64,000 bases of DNA from Actinospineispora eucalypti (GTDB lineage Bacteria; Actinomycetota; Actinomycetes; Mycobacteriales; Pseudonocardiaceae), in NCBI GenBank assembly GCA_014208095.1, contig JACHMT010000001.1, positions 496,001-560,000 on the forward strand. The letters run 5' to 3'. The translations under genes and the position numbers were made by a program. Within the stretch, counting starts at the first letter, position 1, and each line of letters begins with the position of its first letter. Positions 16,935 to 25,584 of this stretch are shown here, in pieces. The notes below the pieces were generated by a model. It was not told the origin of the DNA. It did no database searches and worked only from the letters and a program-made list of their open reading frames with translations.

Positions 16935-18022
16935 GGGGTCGCCTCGCCGGCCGGACCGTGACGCCGCAGTTCTGCCAGCACAGCGGCGGCCGCGTCGGCG
17001 AGCGGACCCCGCCGCGATCCGGGCGGGCTGCCTCGATCCAGGGCGTGGGCGAGGCCCGGCTCCGGCCGCATCGAGTGCAGGAGGGGCAGGGCGAGTGCCT
17101 CCGCGACCTCGTCGGGCCGGATTCCGCCCGGCGCGGGCCCGCGCACCACCAGGCTCGGGTCCGTGCCGTGCTCGCGGAGCACGCTGGCCACCCGCGCGGC
17201 GGCGGCCGTGGAGCGGACCTCCGCGGGCACGATCAGCACGGCCAGGTCGGCGGCGGCCAGTGCCGCGAGCGCGGCCTCGGTGGGATAGCGCGGGATGTCG
17301 CACACCACCGTTTCGCCCGCGCGGCGTCCCGCGTCCAGCACCGACGAGACGGCTCCCGGCCTCGGACCGGATCCGACCCGGTCGCAGGAGAGCAGGCTGA
17401 GCTGCCCCGATCCCGTGCGCAGCGGCGGTGACGGCAGGGCCGCGCGCAACGAGGCCGATGGCACTCGGCCTTCGGAGAGCGCCAGATCGGGCCAGCGCAG
17501 ACCGGTCGCGTCCTCCGCGCCGAACAACAGGTCCAATCCGCCGCCGAGGGGATCGCAGTCCACGAGCATCACTCGGTCGCCCGCGGTTGCGCCGGCCACC
17601 GCGACCGCCGCCGCCAGCACCGACGCGCCGGCGCCCCCGCGTCCGCCGACCATGGCGACCACCCGTCCCTGGCGGCGGGTCCCTTCCGCCGCATCGGCCA
17701 GTGCAGAGACCAGCCAGCTCTCGCCCTCGGGTAACGCGAGCACATGCTCGGCGCCGATCGCCACGGCGTGCCGCCAGAGCTCGGCCGGCGGCTCACCCTG
17801 GCTCAACGCGACCACCTGGTGGCGCCTCGGCAGCGCGGCGGCGGCACATCGTCGCGCACCGTGTTCGTCCAGCAGGACCAGTGGCGCTACGGGCCAGCGT
17901 GGTCGTGCCGCCGCCGCGTCCGGAACCCGCTCGATCTCGCAACCGGCCGCCGCCGCCAGGCGAAGGACGTCGTCGAGCAGCTCGTCGTCGCTGATGATCG
18001 CGAGAGCCCGCGCCTGCTCCAT
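16931..18022 (-). CDS. ssd: Ssd/CpaE-like MinD-family protein
   Basis: The first gene of the Tad operon encodes a 363-residue septum-site-determining-like protein related to CpaE/TadZ, which in other bacteria positions the pilus machine. The N-terminal receiver-like domain is followed by a MinD-type fold. The deviant Walker A reads GGRGGAGAS (126-134): the signature lysine before the Gly pair is Arg, and the P-loop lysine is Ala, so ATP hydrolysis is doubtful. DCDPLGGGLD (155-164) is the conserved Walker A' region. The ATG at 18022 has GAGGAGG at good spacing. The positional counterpart in mycobacteria is Rv3660c. Confidence 0.9.
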   Translation of the reverse strand: MEQARALAIISDDELLDDVLRLAAAAGCEIERVPDAAAARPRWPVAPLVLLDEHGARRCAAAALPRRHQVVALSQGEPPAELWRHAVAIGAEHVLALPEGESWLVSALADAAEGTRRQGRVVAMVGGRGGAGASVLAAAVAVAGATAGDRVMLVDCDPLGGGLDLLFGAEDATGLRWPDLALSEGRVPSASLRAALPSPPLRTGSGQLSLLSCDRVGSGPRPGAVSSVLDAGRRAGETVVCDIPRYPTEAALAALAAADLAVLIVPAEVRSTAAAARVASVLREHGTDPSLVVRGPAPGGIRPDEVAEALALPLLHSMRPEPGLAHALDRGSPPGSRRGPLADAAAAVLAELRRHGPAGEATP

Positions 18023-18124
18023 GTGCCCGTCCTCCTCGAATGGTGCCGCCGCCGGTGGGTCGGCGTGCCGCGTGCTTCCACGATCGGCGTCGGCCGTCTT
18101 GTGAGAAAGCGGTCTTGATCGAAC

Positions 18125-18151
18125 TGTGGACAACCGCGGCAATGTGGATAA
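18125..18151 (-). promoter_or_regulatory. Pair of DnaA-box-like 9-mers
   Basis: On the minus strand, TTGTCCACA (18125-18133) and TTATCCACA (18143-18151) are two exact DnaA-box sequences in the same direction, 18 bp apart. They lie about 100 bp upstream of ssd. Two exact boxes this close are unlikely by chance in such GC-rich DNA. Regulation of ssd or DnaA titration is possible; no origin genes are nearby. Confidence 0.5.
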
Positions 18152-18369
18152 CTTCGGTACTCGCTGCGTCGAGCGGCGCGAAACTGTCAGGGGTTTCGGG
18201 AATGCTGGAAATTGGGGGGACCCCCCTCACGTGCGGGCGCGCATACACGAGCGGGCACGCCGGCGCGGGTACGCGCGGTTCATGCGGAGTAGGCCGATTG
18301 CCGGCGTCGCGCCTGGTCGACGGGATCTTGCCGCCGGCGCGGAATGCGTGTGAGGAATTGGCCGCAAAC

Positions 18370-18458
18370 GAGGACGACCCCCGCCAGGGGGGTAGGCGGG
18401 GGTCGTCGGCGGTTCAGCTCCGGGGGGTCGAACTGAACCTATCCGGCATGCACCGGAC
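18370..18458 (-). ncRNA. 6C small RNA (B11 homologue)
   Basis: Read on the minus strand, this segment has two stable hairpins whose loops each contain six cytosines: a 7-bp GGTTCAG/CTGAACC stem (18411-18439) and a perfect 12-13-bp stem ACGACCCCCGCC/GGCGGGGGTCGT (18374-18406) with loop TACCCCCCT. That is the defining structure of the actinobacterial 6C RNA, and mycobacterial B11 lies in the same place, between ssd and the HAD gene. The C-rich loops of 6C pair with G-rich ribosome-binding regions of mRNAs (family knowledge). A TACAGT -10-like box at 18465-18470 predicts a 5' end near 18458. The second hairpin doubles as the terminator. The ends are approximate. Confidence 0.9.
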
Positions 18459-18573
18459 CTAAGTACTGTAGCGCCAACTCGCCGATGTCGCCCAAGATTC
18501 TTATATTGTGTTACCAGGCGAAATCTCTTGAATACGGAGCGTTGTCTAACCGTCCGCGCTGTGACCGAGCCTT

Positions 18574-18579
18574 TATGCT
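18574..18579 (+). promoter_or_regulatory. -10 element for a leaderless HAD gene transcript
   Basis: TATGCT lies exactly six bases before the GTG start at 18586, and no Shine-Dalgarno sequence is present. This spacing is typical of leaderless actinobacterial promoters. Confidence 0.6.
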
Positions 18580-18585
18580 GCGGCT

Positions 18586-19584
18586 GTGTCCGGCCCTGCC
18601 ACGCCCCCCGCCAAGCCGGCGACCGGGCGCCAAACCGCCCCAGAGGATGCCCACGCGGGCCAAGGTGAAGGCGTCGCCGCCTTCTTTGACCTGGACAAAA
18701 CAATCATCGCCGGGTCCAGCACGCTGGCCTTCAGCGGGCCGCTGCGCGAACGCGGCCTGATCGGCCGGCGGGCGCTGGTGCGCAGCGGCTACGCGCAGTT
18801 GTTGCTCATGGTCGCGGGCGCGGACGCCAACTTCATGGAGCGGATGCGCGAAAGGATCAGTGCACTCTGTGTCGGATGGGAAGTCGCCGAGGTCCGGGCG
18901 GTGATCGACCAGGCGCTGCACGAAATCCTCCGACCGATGATCTACCGGGAGGCCGCCGACCTGATCGACTGGCACCATCGGCGCGGTCACGAGGTGGTCG
19001 TGGTTTCCGCGTCCGGGGTGGAGATGGTGGAGCCGATCGCGGCGGCGTTGGGCGCCCAGCACGCGGCCGCGACCCGGATGGCGGTGGCCGACGGCCGGTA
19101 CACCGGGGAGATCGAGTTCTACTGCTACGGGGAGGGCAAGGCGACCGCCGCGCGCGAGCTCGCCGCCCGGCACGGCTATCGCCTGGCCGACTGCTATGCC
19201 TACACCGACTCGATCACCGACCTGCCGCTGCTCGAGGTCGTCGGCCACCCGCACGCGGTCAACCCGGACCGGGCGCTGCGCCGGGTCGCCCAGGCGCGGG
19301 GCTGGCCGGTGCTGAACTTCGCCGCGCCGGTGCCCCTGTACAGCCGGATGCGGGCGCGGGTCCGCTCGTTGCTGCCCGCCGGGTCGGTGCCGCTGATGCT
19401 TGCCGCGACAGGTGTGGTGGCAATCACACTGCTCGGATGGCGTCGCTACGGACGGTTGGCGCGAATGACACAAGTACCCGAAGGCGTGGCTACTCCACGG
19501 TCGGACCAACGCAAATGGATACATTCCGCATCTGAAACGGTGCACCTGCGATCAGCTCTTGATGTGACCGCAGCCACCCACTAG
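18586..19584 (+). CDS. Membrane-anchored HAD phosphatase (SerB-like, HAD-IB)
   Basis: This haloacid dehalogenase-family hydrolase of subfamily IB resembles phosphoserine phosphatase. Motif I is FFDLDKTII with the nucleophile and acid at D35 and D37. Motif III Lys lies in GEGKATAARE, and motif IV is YTDSITDLPLL (206-216). A single hydrophobic helix (about 264-284) near the C-terminus suggests membrane attachment; about 45 residues of unfamiliar sequence follow it. The substrate is unknown. The positional counterpart is Rv3661. It is divergent from ssd and the 6C RNA and convergent with the Fic-like gene. Confidence 0.88.
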   Translation: MSGPATPPAKPATGRQTAPEDAHAGQGEGVAAFFDLDKTIIAGSSTLAFSGPLRERGLIGRRALVRSGYAQLLLMVAGADANFMERMRERISALCVGWEVAEVRAVIDQALHEILRPMIYREAADLIDWHHRRGHEVVVVSASGVEMVEPIAAALGAQHAAATRMAVADGRYTGEIEFYCYGEGKATAARELAARHGYRLADCYAYTDSITDLPLLEVVGHPHAVNPDRALRRVAQARGWPVLNFAAPVPLYSRMRARVRSLLPAGSVPLMLAATGVVAITLLGWRRYGRLARMTQVPEGVATPRSDQRKWIHSASETVHLRSALDVTAATH

Positions 19585-20085
19585 GAATAGATGCACGGAC
19601 TTCTGGCAGGCCAGGGGCGATGCGGAAGAGAAGCAGCGTCCACCCCAGCCAGGACTCCGGGTATGAGTTCCGGGCACTCCACGCACAGCACGCCGCGGGA
19701 GGCATGTCGTCGTGGGCCTGCGTACTGGGACGCCGGACGCCGAGGCCATGAGCACGACACGTAGTGCACGCCTGGATCCCGGTAACTCATACGCGTCGGG
19801 CGGTGTTCCCTCCGGGGGGCGCCGCCCGACTCATTTCTGGGGTCCGAATCGCCGGCGCTGAGTGATGCGGCTGGTCGCGTCGACGGTCGGCGGGTCGATC
19901 GCCGCGCCAAGTTCCGGCGCTTTCGCCACGGTGTCGTACCGGCGAACCCGACTCAGGGGGCGAGCCGGCCGACTCACGAGACCCAACGAGCCCGACCCGC
20001 CGTACCTGAATCCCCGACTCGCCGTACCTGAATCCCCGACTCGCTGGGTGGGAAACCGACTCGCTGGGTGGGGAGGTGCGGCTGG
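19585..20085. other. Gene-free 3' region between convergent genes
   Basis: 501 bp separate the HAD gene from the Fic-like gene. Short frames exist on both strands, but none has a recognisable motif or ribosome-binding site. The right part contains the 22-bp repeat array listed separately. The left part (19585-19900) is less GC-rich than its surroundings and might be a decayed gene, but I cannot identify one. Confidence 0.45.
19985..20070. repeat. 22-bp iteron array, family A, locus 1
   Basis: Two near-perfect tandem units GTACCTGAATCCCCGACTCGCC/T at 20002-20023 and 20024-20045 are flanked by partial units that also carry CCGACTCG. The same 22-bp unit occurs near 31.5 kb and 34.8 kb, always at the 3' end of a gene. 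Confidence 0.8.
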
Positions 20086-20859
20086 TTAGGGGGTGGCGGC
20101 GCGGGCTATGGACTCGGCTTCGCGGGCGCCGGTCTCCCAGGCGGTGCAGGAGTGCACCAACCACTGAGCCAGTCCCGACTCGGTGCCTTCGGCGAAACCG
20201 GCAGCGGCCGACCGGTACTCGGACTGGCGGCGCAGGTGACCGACCTCGGGGACCACCAGGCCGCGCGGGTCGAGTCCGCTGGCGATGCCGGTGAGGCGGG
20301 CGGCGGCGCGAGCCACCACCCCGTTTCCGCTGGTGAACGGCGCAAGCGCGAGTAGCTCCCCGTGTACGACGGCGACCAGTACCGGGGCCGGCACGCGCGC
20401 CGAGGCCAGGGATGACACGAGCAGCGTGGACAGCAGGTCCAGGCGCGCGGCGACTCCGGGAGCGGTGCGCGGCCGGCCCAGCTCGGCGTCGGCCGAGGAC
20501 GAGGGAACCACGTCGGCGGCGGCCAGCATGTGCAAGCGGGCCAGCGCCTGCAGCGGCGTGCGCCGCCAGACGGGCAGCAGGCGGCCCAGCTCCTCGCCCA
20601 CCCGCAGCGCGCCGGCCAGCACCGGATCGCTCACCACACCGGAGGAAGGCACCGCCGAGTCGCCGCCGTCCAGCGCGGCGGAGGCGCGTGCGGCGCGTAC
20701 GTTCGCCTCGGCGGCGGTGGCCGGCCAGCCCAGCCGGTTCGCCGGGTGACGGTGTACGCGGCCGACGGCCTCGCGGGCCCGCGAGACCGCCTCCGCCACG
20801 CCGGGCAGCAAAACCAGCGGGGCCAGCGGATCGGGATCAGTATCAGGATTAGACGGCAT
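20086..20859 (-). CDS. Degenerate Fic-family protein
   Basis: The 257-residue product has the arrangement of a Fic AMP-transferase-like fold. An N-terminal helix reads ASAALDGGD (59-67), resembling the inhibitory motif S-x-x-x-E-G. The core motif region is APFTSGNGV (173-181). Active Fic proteins have HPFx(D/E)GNGR; here the catalytic His is Ala, the acidic residue is Ser, and the final Arg is Val. Nucleotide transfer is therefore unlikely. The positional counterpart in mycobacteria is Rv3662c. It diverges from acs and converges on the HAD gene. A structural or regulatory role is possible but not shown. Confidence 0.7.
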   Translation of the reverse strand: MPSNPDTDPDPLAPLVLLPGVAEAVSRAREAVGRVHRHPANRLGWPATAAEANVRAARASAALDGGDSAVPSSGVVSDPVLAGALRVGEELGRLLPVWRRTPLQALARLHMLAAADVVPSSSADAELGRPRTAPGVAARLDLLSTLLVSSLASARVPAPVLVAVVHGELLALAPFTSGNGVVARAAARLTGIASGLDPRGLVVPEVGHLRRQSEYRSAAAGFAEGTESGLAQWLVHSCTAWETGAREAESIARAATP

Positions 20860-21041
20860 AACAACGGGAATTGTGCCATTCGGGTGGTCGAACCCCGCGA
20901 GGCCACAACAGCCTCGGTCGGATTCGGGCGCGCGGCCTGCACCCGCTACCGTCGAGAGTTACGTTCGACACCCAGGTAGCGCATATGCATGTGTCGGGGG
21001 GCCGAGCACAGCATACGAAGATCATAATCAGGAGGTCGGAG

Positions 21042-23021
21042 TTGACCGACTCCAGCGTCACTCTGAGCAATCTTTCCACCGAGAACCGTAGTTTCCCGCC
21101 CAGCGCCGAGTTCGCCGCGCAGGCCAACGCCACCGAGGCGATGTACGCCCACGCGGACTCCGACCGCGAGGCGTTCTGGGCCGAGCAGGCCGACCAGCTG
21201 CACTGGGAGCGGCGCTGGGACGAGGTGCTGGACTGGACCGACAAGCCGTTCGCGAAGTGGTTCGTCGGCGGCAAGCTGAACGTCGCCTACAACTGCGTGG
21301 ACCGCCACGTCGAGGCCGGCCACGGCGACCAGGTCGCCTTCCACTGGGAGGGCGAGCCCGGCGACTCCCGCACCATCACCTACGCGGACCTGAAGAACGA
21401 GGTCTGCAAGGCGGCCAACGCACTCACCCAGCTCGGCGTCAAGAAGGGCGACCGGGTGGCCATCCAGCTGCCCATGATCCCGGAGGCGGCGTTCGCCATG
21501 CTGGCCTGCGCCCGGTTGGGCGCGCTGCACAGCGTGGTGTTCGGCGGGTTCTCCCCGGGGGCGCTGCGGTCCCGGGTGCAGGACGCCGAGGCCAAGCTGG
21601 TGATCACCTCGGACGGCCAGTTCCGCCGGGGCAACGCCGCGCCGATGAAGGAGAACATCGATCAGGCGCTCACCGACACGCCGACCGTGGAGCACGTGCT
21701 GGTGGTCCGCCGCACCAAGACCGACGTGCCGATGACCCCGGAACGGGACATCTGGTGGCACGACCTGGTGGACGACCAGTCGACCGAGCACACCCCGGAG
21801 GCGTTCGACTCCGAGCACCCGCTGTTCATCCTGTACACCTCGGGGACCACGGGTAAGCCGAAGGGCGTGGTGCACACCTCCGGCGGGTACCTCACGCAGA
21901 CCGCGTACACCCACCGCAACGTCTTCGACATCAAGCCGGAGACCGACGTCTACTGGTGCACCGCCGACATCGGCTGGGTGACCGGGCACTCGTACATCGT
22001 GTACGGGCCGCTGGCCAACCGGGCCACCTCGGTGATGTACGAGGGCACGCCGAACACCCCGCACGAGGGCCGGCACTGGGAGATCGTGCAGCGCTACGGC
22101 GTCACGATCTACTACACCGCGCCCACGCTGATCCGCACGTTCATGAAGTGGGGCGAGGAGATCCCGGCCAAGTACGATCTCTCCAGCCTGCGCCTCCTGG
22201 GCTCGGTCGGCGAGCCGATCAACCCCGAGGCCTGGATGTGGTACCGGGAGCACATCGGCGGCGAGCGTTGCCCGATCGTGGACACCTGGTGGCAGACCGA
22301 GACCGGGTCGATCATGATCTCCCCGCTGCCCGGGGTGACCGCGGCCAAGCCGGGTTCGGCGATGCGCCCGCTGCCCGGCATCTCCGCCCAGATCGTGGAC
22401 GACGAGGGCCAGCCGGTGGGCAAGGGCGGCGGCGGTTACCTGGTGCTGGACAAGCCGTGGCCGTCCATGCTGCGCGGTGTCTGGGGCGATGACGAGCGCT
22501 TCAAGGAGACCTACTGGCGCCGCTTCGAGAAGCACGGCTACTACTTCGCCGGGGACGGCGCCAAGTACGACAACGACGGCGCGTTCTGGCTGCTCGGCCG
22601 GGTGGACGACATCATGCTGGTGTCCGGGCACAACATCTCCACCACCGAGGTGGAGTCGGCGCTGGTTTCCCACCCGACGGTGGCCGAGGCGGCGGTGGTC
22701 GGCGCGTCCGACAAGACCACCGGCCAGGGCATCGTGGCTTTCGTGATCATGCGCGGGAGCATCGCCGAGGACGCGGCGAAGGGGGCCGACGCGATCAACG
22801 AGCTGCGCAACCACGTGGCGAAGGAGATCGGCCCGATCGCCAAGCCTCGGCAGATCATGGTGGTGAACGAGCTGCCCAAGACCCGTTCCGGGAAGATCAT
22901 GCGCCGGCTGCTGCGCGACGTGGCGGAGAACCGGGAGATCGGTGACGTGACCACGCTCGCCGACTCGTCGGTGATGGACCTGATCTCGTCCGGGCTGCGG
23001 GAGGGCAAGGGCGAGGAGTAA
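21042..23021 (+). CDS. acs: Acetyl-CoA synthetase
   Basis: This AMP-forming ligase makes acetyl-CoA from acetate, ATP and CoA. The adenylation motif [16 protein letters not shown] is at about 261-276, followed by [10 protein letters not shown] and [11 protein letters not shown]. The C-terminal [11 protein letters not shown] holds the conserved lysine (about 617) that is reversibly acetylated in this family. The TTG at 21042 was preferred over the long upstream extension because GGAGG lies six bases before it; this gives 659 residues, the usual length. Codon quality drops sharply upstream of that point. It is followed by arfB 44 bp downstream. Confidence 0.97.
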   Translation: MTDSSVTLSNLSTENRSFPPSAEFAAQANATEAMYAHADSDREAFWAEQADQLHWERRWDEVLDWTDKPFAKWFVGGKLNVAYNCVDRHVEAGHGDQVAFHWEGEPGDSRTITYADLKNEVCKAANALTQLGVKKGDRVAIQLPMIPEAAFAMLACARLGALHSVVFGGFSPGALRSRVQDAEAKLVITSDGQFRRGNAAPMKENIDQALTDTPTVEHVLVVRRTKTDVPMTPERDIWWHDLVDDQSTEHTPEAFDSEHPLFILYTSGTTGKPKGVVHTSGGYLTQTAYTHRNVFDIKPETDVYWCTADIGWVTGHSYIVYGPLANRATSVMYEGTPNTPHEGRHWEIVQRYGVTIYYTAPTLIRTFMKWGEEIPAKYDLSSLRLLGSVGEPINPEAWMWYREHIGGERCPIVDTWWQTETGSIMISPLPGVTAAKPGSAMRPLPGISAQIVDDEGQPVGKGGGGYLVLDKPWPSMLRGVWGDDERFKETYWRRFEKHGYYFAGDGAKYDNDGAFWLLGRVDDIMLVSGHNISTTEVESALVSHPTVAEAAVVGASDKTTGQGIVAFVIMRGSIAEDAAKGADAINELRNHVAKEIGPIAKPRQIMVVNELPKTRSGKIMRRLLRDVAENREIGDVTTLADSSVMDLISSGLREGKGEE

Positions 23022-23065
23022 TCGACCAGAACGCGACCGGGGCCGGCGGGGCCGGGCTGGGCGGG

Positions 23066-23494
23066 ATGAACGGTATCGCCGTGCCCGGCCCCGTGCCGTT
23101 CCTGCTGCCGGAACGGGAGCTGCGCTGGCGGTTCTCCCGGTCCTCCGGCCCCGGCGGGCAGGGGGTGAACACCACCGACTCGCGGGTGGAGCTGGCCGTG
23201 GACCTGGCCCGCTCGCCCTCGGTCCCCGAGACGCTGCGGGAACGGCTGTTGCGCCGGCTGCGCCGCCGGCTCACCGACGGCGTGCTGGTGGTGGTCGCCG
23301 CCGAGTACCGCTCGCAGCTGCGCAACCGGGCCGCCGCCCGGGAGCGGCTGGCCGAGCTGCTCACCGCCGCCGCCGCTCCCGACCCGCCGTCCCGGCGTGC
23401 CACCCGGCCGTCCGCCGGGGCGCGCCGGCGGCGTCTGGACGCCAAGTCCCGCCGTTCCGAGACGAAACGCCTCCGCCGCCGCCCGGACGACTGA
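23066..23494 (+). CDS. arfB: Alternative ribosome-rescue factor / aminoacyl-tRNA hydrolase (ArfB, YaeJ type)
   Basis: This small RF-1-domain protein of 142 residues has the catalytic GGQ at 30-32, inside SSGPGGQGVNTTDSRVEL. The C-terminal tail is rich in Arg and Lys (ARRRRLDAKSRRSETKRLRRR), as in ArfB/ICT1, where it enters the empty mRNA channel of stalled ribosomes. It releases nascent chains from ribosomes lacking a stop codon (family knowledge). Stop-codon recognition domains are absent, so it is not a normal release factor. It lies 44 bp after acs, probably co-transcribed. Confidence 0.93.
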   Translation: MNGIAVPGPVPFLLPERELRWRFSRSSGPGGQGVNTTDSRVELAVDLARSPSVPETLRERLLRRLRRRLTDGVLVVVAAEYRSQLRNRAAARERLAELLTAAAAPDPPSRRATRPSAGARRRRLDAKSRRSETKRLRRRPDD

Positions 23495-23570
23495 GTGGTT
23501 GAAAGTGCAACCACATCCAGGGCGGTGGGGTTCCCACGGTTGACGAGCAACACGACCGTTGGGAGAACTC

Positions 23571-24383
23571 ATGGACCTGCAACTCACCGACCGCGTCGCG
23601 GTGGTCACCGGCGCCTCGAAGGGGATCGGCCTGGCCATCACCCGGACGCTGCTCGAAGAGGGCGCGAAGGTCGTCGCCGCGTCCCGCAAGGTCACCCCGG
23701 AGCTGGCCGAGCTGGCCCGCGACGGTGACGCGCTGGAGCACGTGTCGGTCGACCTGACCGACCCGGACGCCCCCGCCGCCGTGGTGGCCCGGGCGATCGA
23801 CCGGTTCGCCTGCCTGGACATCCTGGTGAACAACGCCGGCGGGCCGCCGCCCGGGGCCACCCTGCCCCGGTTCTCCTTCTTCGACGCCGACGACGCGGAC
23901 TGGCGCGCGATGTTCGAGTTCAACCTGTTCAGCGCGGTGCGGGCGTGCCGGGCGGCGATCCCGGCGATGCTGGAGCGCGGCGGCGGGTCGATCGTGAACA
24001 TCTCCACCGGGCACGCCCGGCAGGCCTCGGCGATCAACGTGGACTACGGCGCGGCCAAGGCCGCGATGAACAACTTCGGCAAGGCGCTGGCCGAGGAGTT
24101 CGGCCCGCAAGGAATCCGGGTGAACACCGTTTCGCCCGGCCCGGTCCTCACCCCGTGGTGGACTGACCAGGGCGGCGCCGCCGACGTGCTCGCCGCCAAG
24201 CTCGGCACCACCCGCGAGGAGTTGCTCGAGGGCGGCGCCGCCCAGCTGATGAACCTGGCCACCGGCCGCCTGGCCACCCCCGACGAGATCGCCACGGTGG
24301 TAGCCCTCCTGGCCTCCCCCCGCTCCGCCAGCACCACCGGCGCCGACTTCGCCGTCGACTCCGGCTGGCTCAAGGCCGTCTAA
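23571..24383 (+). CDS. SDR-family oxidoreductase
   Basis: This short-chain dehydrogenase/reductase has 270 residues. The nucleotide-binding motif is TGASKGIG (13-20), the structural NNAG is at 87-90, and the catalytic residues are N118, S145, Y159 and K163 (YGAAK). The acidic/basic pattern after strand 2 (ASRKVT) suits NADP(H) binding. The C-terminus keeps the TTGADFAVDSGWLK ending typical of ketoacyl-reductase-like members. The substrate is unknown. The ATG at 23571, preceded by GGGAGAA, was chosen over a TTG twelve bases upstream. Confidence 0.92.
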   Translation: MDLQLTDRVAVVTGASKGIGLAITRTLLEEGAKVVAASRKVTPELAELARDGDALEHVSVDLTDPDAPAAVVARAIDRFACLDILVNNAGGPPPGATLPRFSFFDADDADWRAMFEFNLFSAVRACRAAIPAMLERGGGSIVNISTGHARQASAINVDYGAAKAAMNNFGKALAEEFGPQGIRVNTVSPGPVLTPWWTDQGGAADVLAAKLGTTREELLEGGAAQLMNLATGRLATPDEIATVVALLASPRSASTTGADFAVDSGWLKAV

Positions 24384-24490
24384 CCGCGACCGGTCGTTGC
24401 CGCGGCACGGCCGCCGGCCGCGCGTTAGAGGGGCGTTAGAGCGGCGTCAGGGGGGCGGGTGGGGTGGGTGGGTGCGGCTAGGGTGATGGG

Positions 24491-24940
24491 GTGAAGGCTG
24501 GTGAGCTGGCGCAGCCGTTGCCGACGGTGCGGCTGGACGACTCGGCGTTGGACGCCGCCCGGTTGATCACTGCGCACGGGCTGCCGGGCATCGCGGTGCT
24601 GTCCGAGGACGGCCGGCCGGTGACCGTGCTGCCCGCCGCCGACCTGCTGCGCGCGCTGGTGCCCGGCCCGGTGCTGGACGACCCCTCGCTGGCCCGGGTG
24701 CTGGACGAGCGCACCGCCGACCGGTGCGCGGCCGACCTCGCGCGCCGGACGGTGCGCGAGGTCGTGACCAAGAAGGACCGGCTGGCCTCGGTGGACGCCG
24801 ACGCCACGGTGGTCGAGTGCGCCGCGTTGATGGCCCGCACGCACAGCCCGGCGGTGGCGGTGTTGGGCCGGGCCGGGGGCGACCTGATCGGCCTGGTCAC
24901 CGCCGGGCACCTGCTCGAGGTGCTCCTCCCCGAAGCCTGA
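24491..24940 (+). CDS. CBS-domain protein
   Basis: The 149-residue protein consists of a tandem pair of CBS motifs (a Bateman module). The first runs about 8-60, with LDAARLITAHGLPGIAVL and a DGRPVTVLPAADLL strand-helix. The second runs about 85-149, with DATVVECAALMARTHSPAVAVL and DLIGLVTAGHLLEVL. Such modules bind adenine nucleotides and usually regulate a partner; no fused effector domain is present. The GTG start lies in a purine-rich GGTGATGGG context. It stands alone between the SDR and the holin-like gene. Confidence 0.88.
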   Translation: MKAGELAQPLPTVRLDDSALDAARLITAHGLPGIAVLSEDGRPVTVLPAADLLRALVPGPVLDDPSLARVLDERTADRCAADLARRTVREVVTKKDRLASVDADATVVECAALMARTHSPAVAVLGRAGGDLIGLVTAGHLLEVLLPEA

Positions 24941-24941
24941 C

Positions 24942-24987
24942 GCGAGGCGTGACCGAAGCCCGACCCGAGGCGTGACCGAAGCCCGAC
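24942..24987. repeat. Direct tandem repeat after the CBS gene
   Basis: CGAGGCGTGACCGAAGCCCGAC occurs twice in tandem with a 22-bp period, directly after the CBS gene stop codon. It has the same period as the iteron families elsewhere in this window but an unrelated sequence. Confidence 0.7.
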
Positions 24988-25083
24988 GCGCCGTGGGAAG
25001 GCCTCGCCATCCGGCCGCCGCGCGGCGCGTGGCACGATAGCGCTCACGATCACGGCCCGACAGATCGGCAGGAGGACGCCCAG

Positions 25084-25572
25084 GTGGCCAGCCCGACCCG
25101 AAGCAGCGGCGGTGCCGGGGTACCACCCGCGCTGCCGTCCATTCCGCTGTCCGCCGAGGCGCCGGACACCCACTCCATCGGCGGCCTGGTCCGCGAGGCC
25201 TCCACCCAGGTTTCCAACCTGGTGCGGGCCGAGCTCAAGCTGGCGCGCTCGGAGCTCACCACCGAGGTGAAGAAGGGCGCCATCGGCGCCGGGTTCTTCA
25301 TCGTCGCGCTGGCGGTGTTCATCTTCAGCCTGGTGTTCTTCTTCATCGCGCTGGCCGAGCTGCTCACCTACCTGTGGTTCGAGCGCTGGTCGGCGTACCT
25401 GCTGGTGTTCGGCGTGATGGCGCTGACCGCCGCCGTCGCCGGGTTCATCGGCTTCCTGGTGGTGCGGAAGATCCGCCCGCCGCGCCGCACGATCAGCTCG
25501 GTGCGCGACACCGCGAGCGTGTTCACCCAGCGCGGCCGGGAGGACACCGACCCGGCCGCCGGGCGGTGGTGA
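25084..25572 (+). CDS. Phage-holin-like membrane protein (PF07332 type)
   Basis: The 162-residue product has a Pro/Ser-rich N-terminal tail and an amphipathic segment (SIGGLVREASTQVSNLVRAELKLARSEL). It then has two hydrophobic helices (about 78-105 and 112-138) and a charged tail. This is the actinobacterial putative-holin superfamily III pattern. These proteins are chromosomal and not tied to prophages; their function is unclear. The GTG at 25084 has GGAGGA upstream. It is followed after 12 bp by the EphE-like hydrolase, as in mycobacteria (Rv3669-Rv3670). Confidence 0.85.
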   Translation: MASPTRSSGGAGVPPALPSIPLSAEAPDTHSIGGLVREASTQVSNLVRAELKLARSELTTEVKKGAIGAGFFIVALAVFIFSLVFFFIALAELLTYLWFERWSAYLLVFGVMALTAAVAGFIGFLVVRKIRPPRRTISSVRDTASVFTQRGREDTDPAAGRW

Positions 25573-25584
25573 ACCGCGCTTCCG

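Noticed and set aside
19591..19764. Small plus-strand frame of about 57 codons after the HAD gene
   Set aside because: It has an ATG but no clear ribosome-binding site and no recognisable motif; it may be chance or a decayed gene.
25084..25572. Prophage remnant, because of a holin-like protein
   Set aside because: This holin-like family is chromosomal and conserved next to ephE and marP; no other phage gene is nearby.
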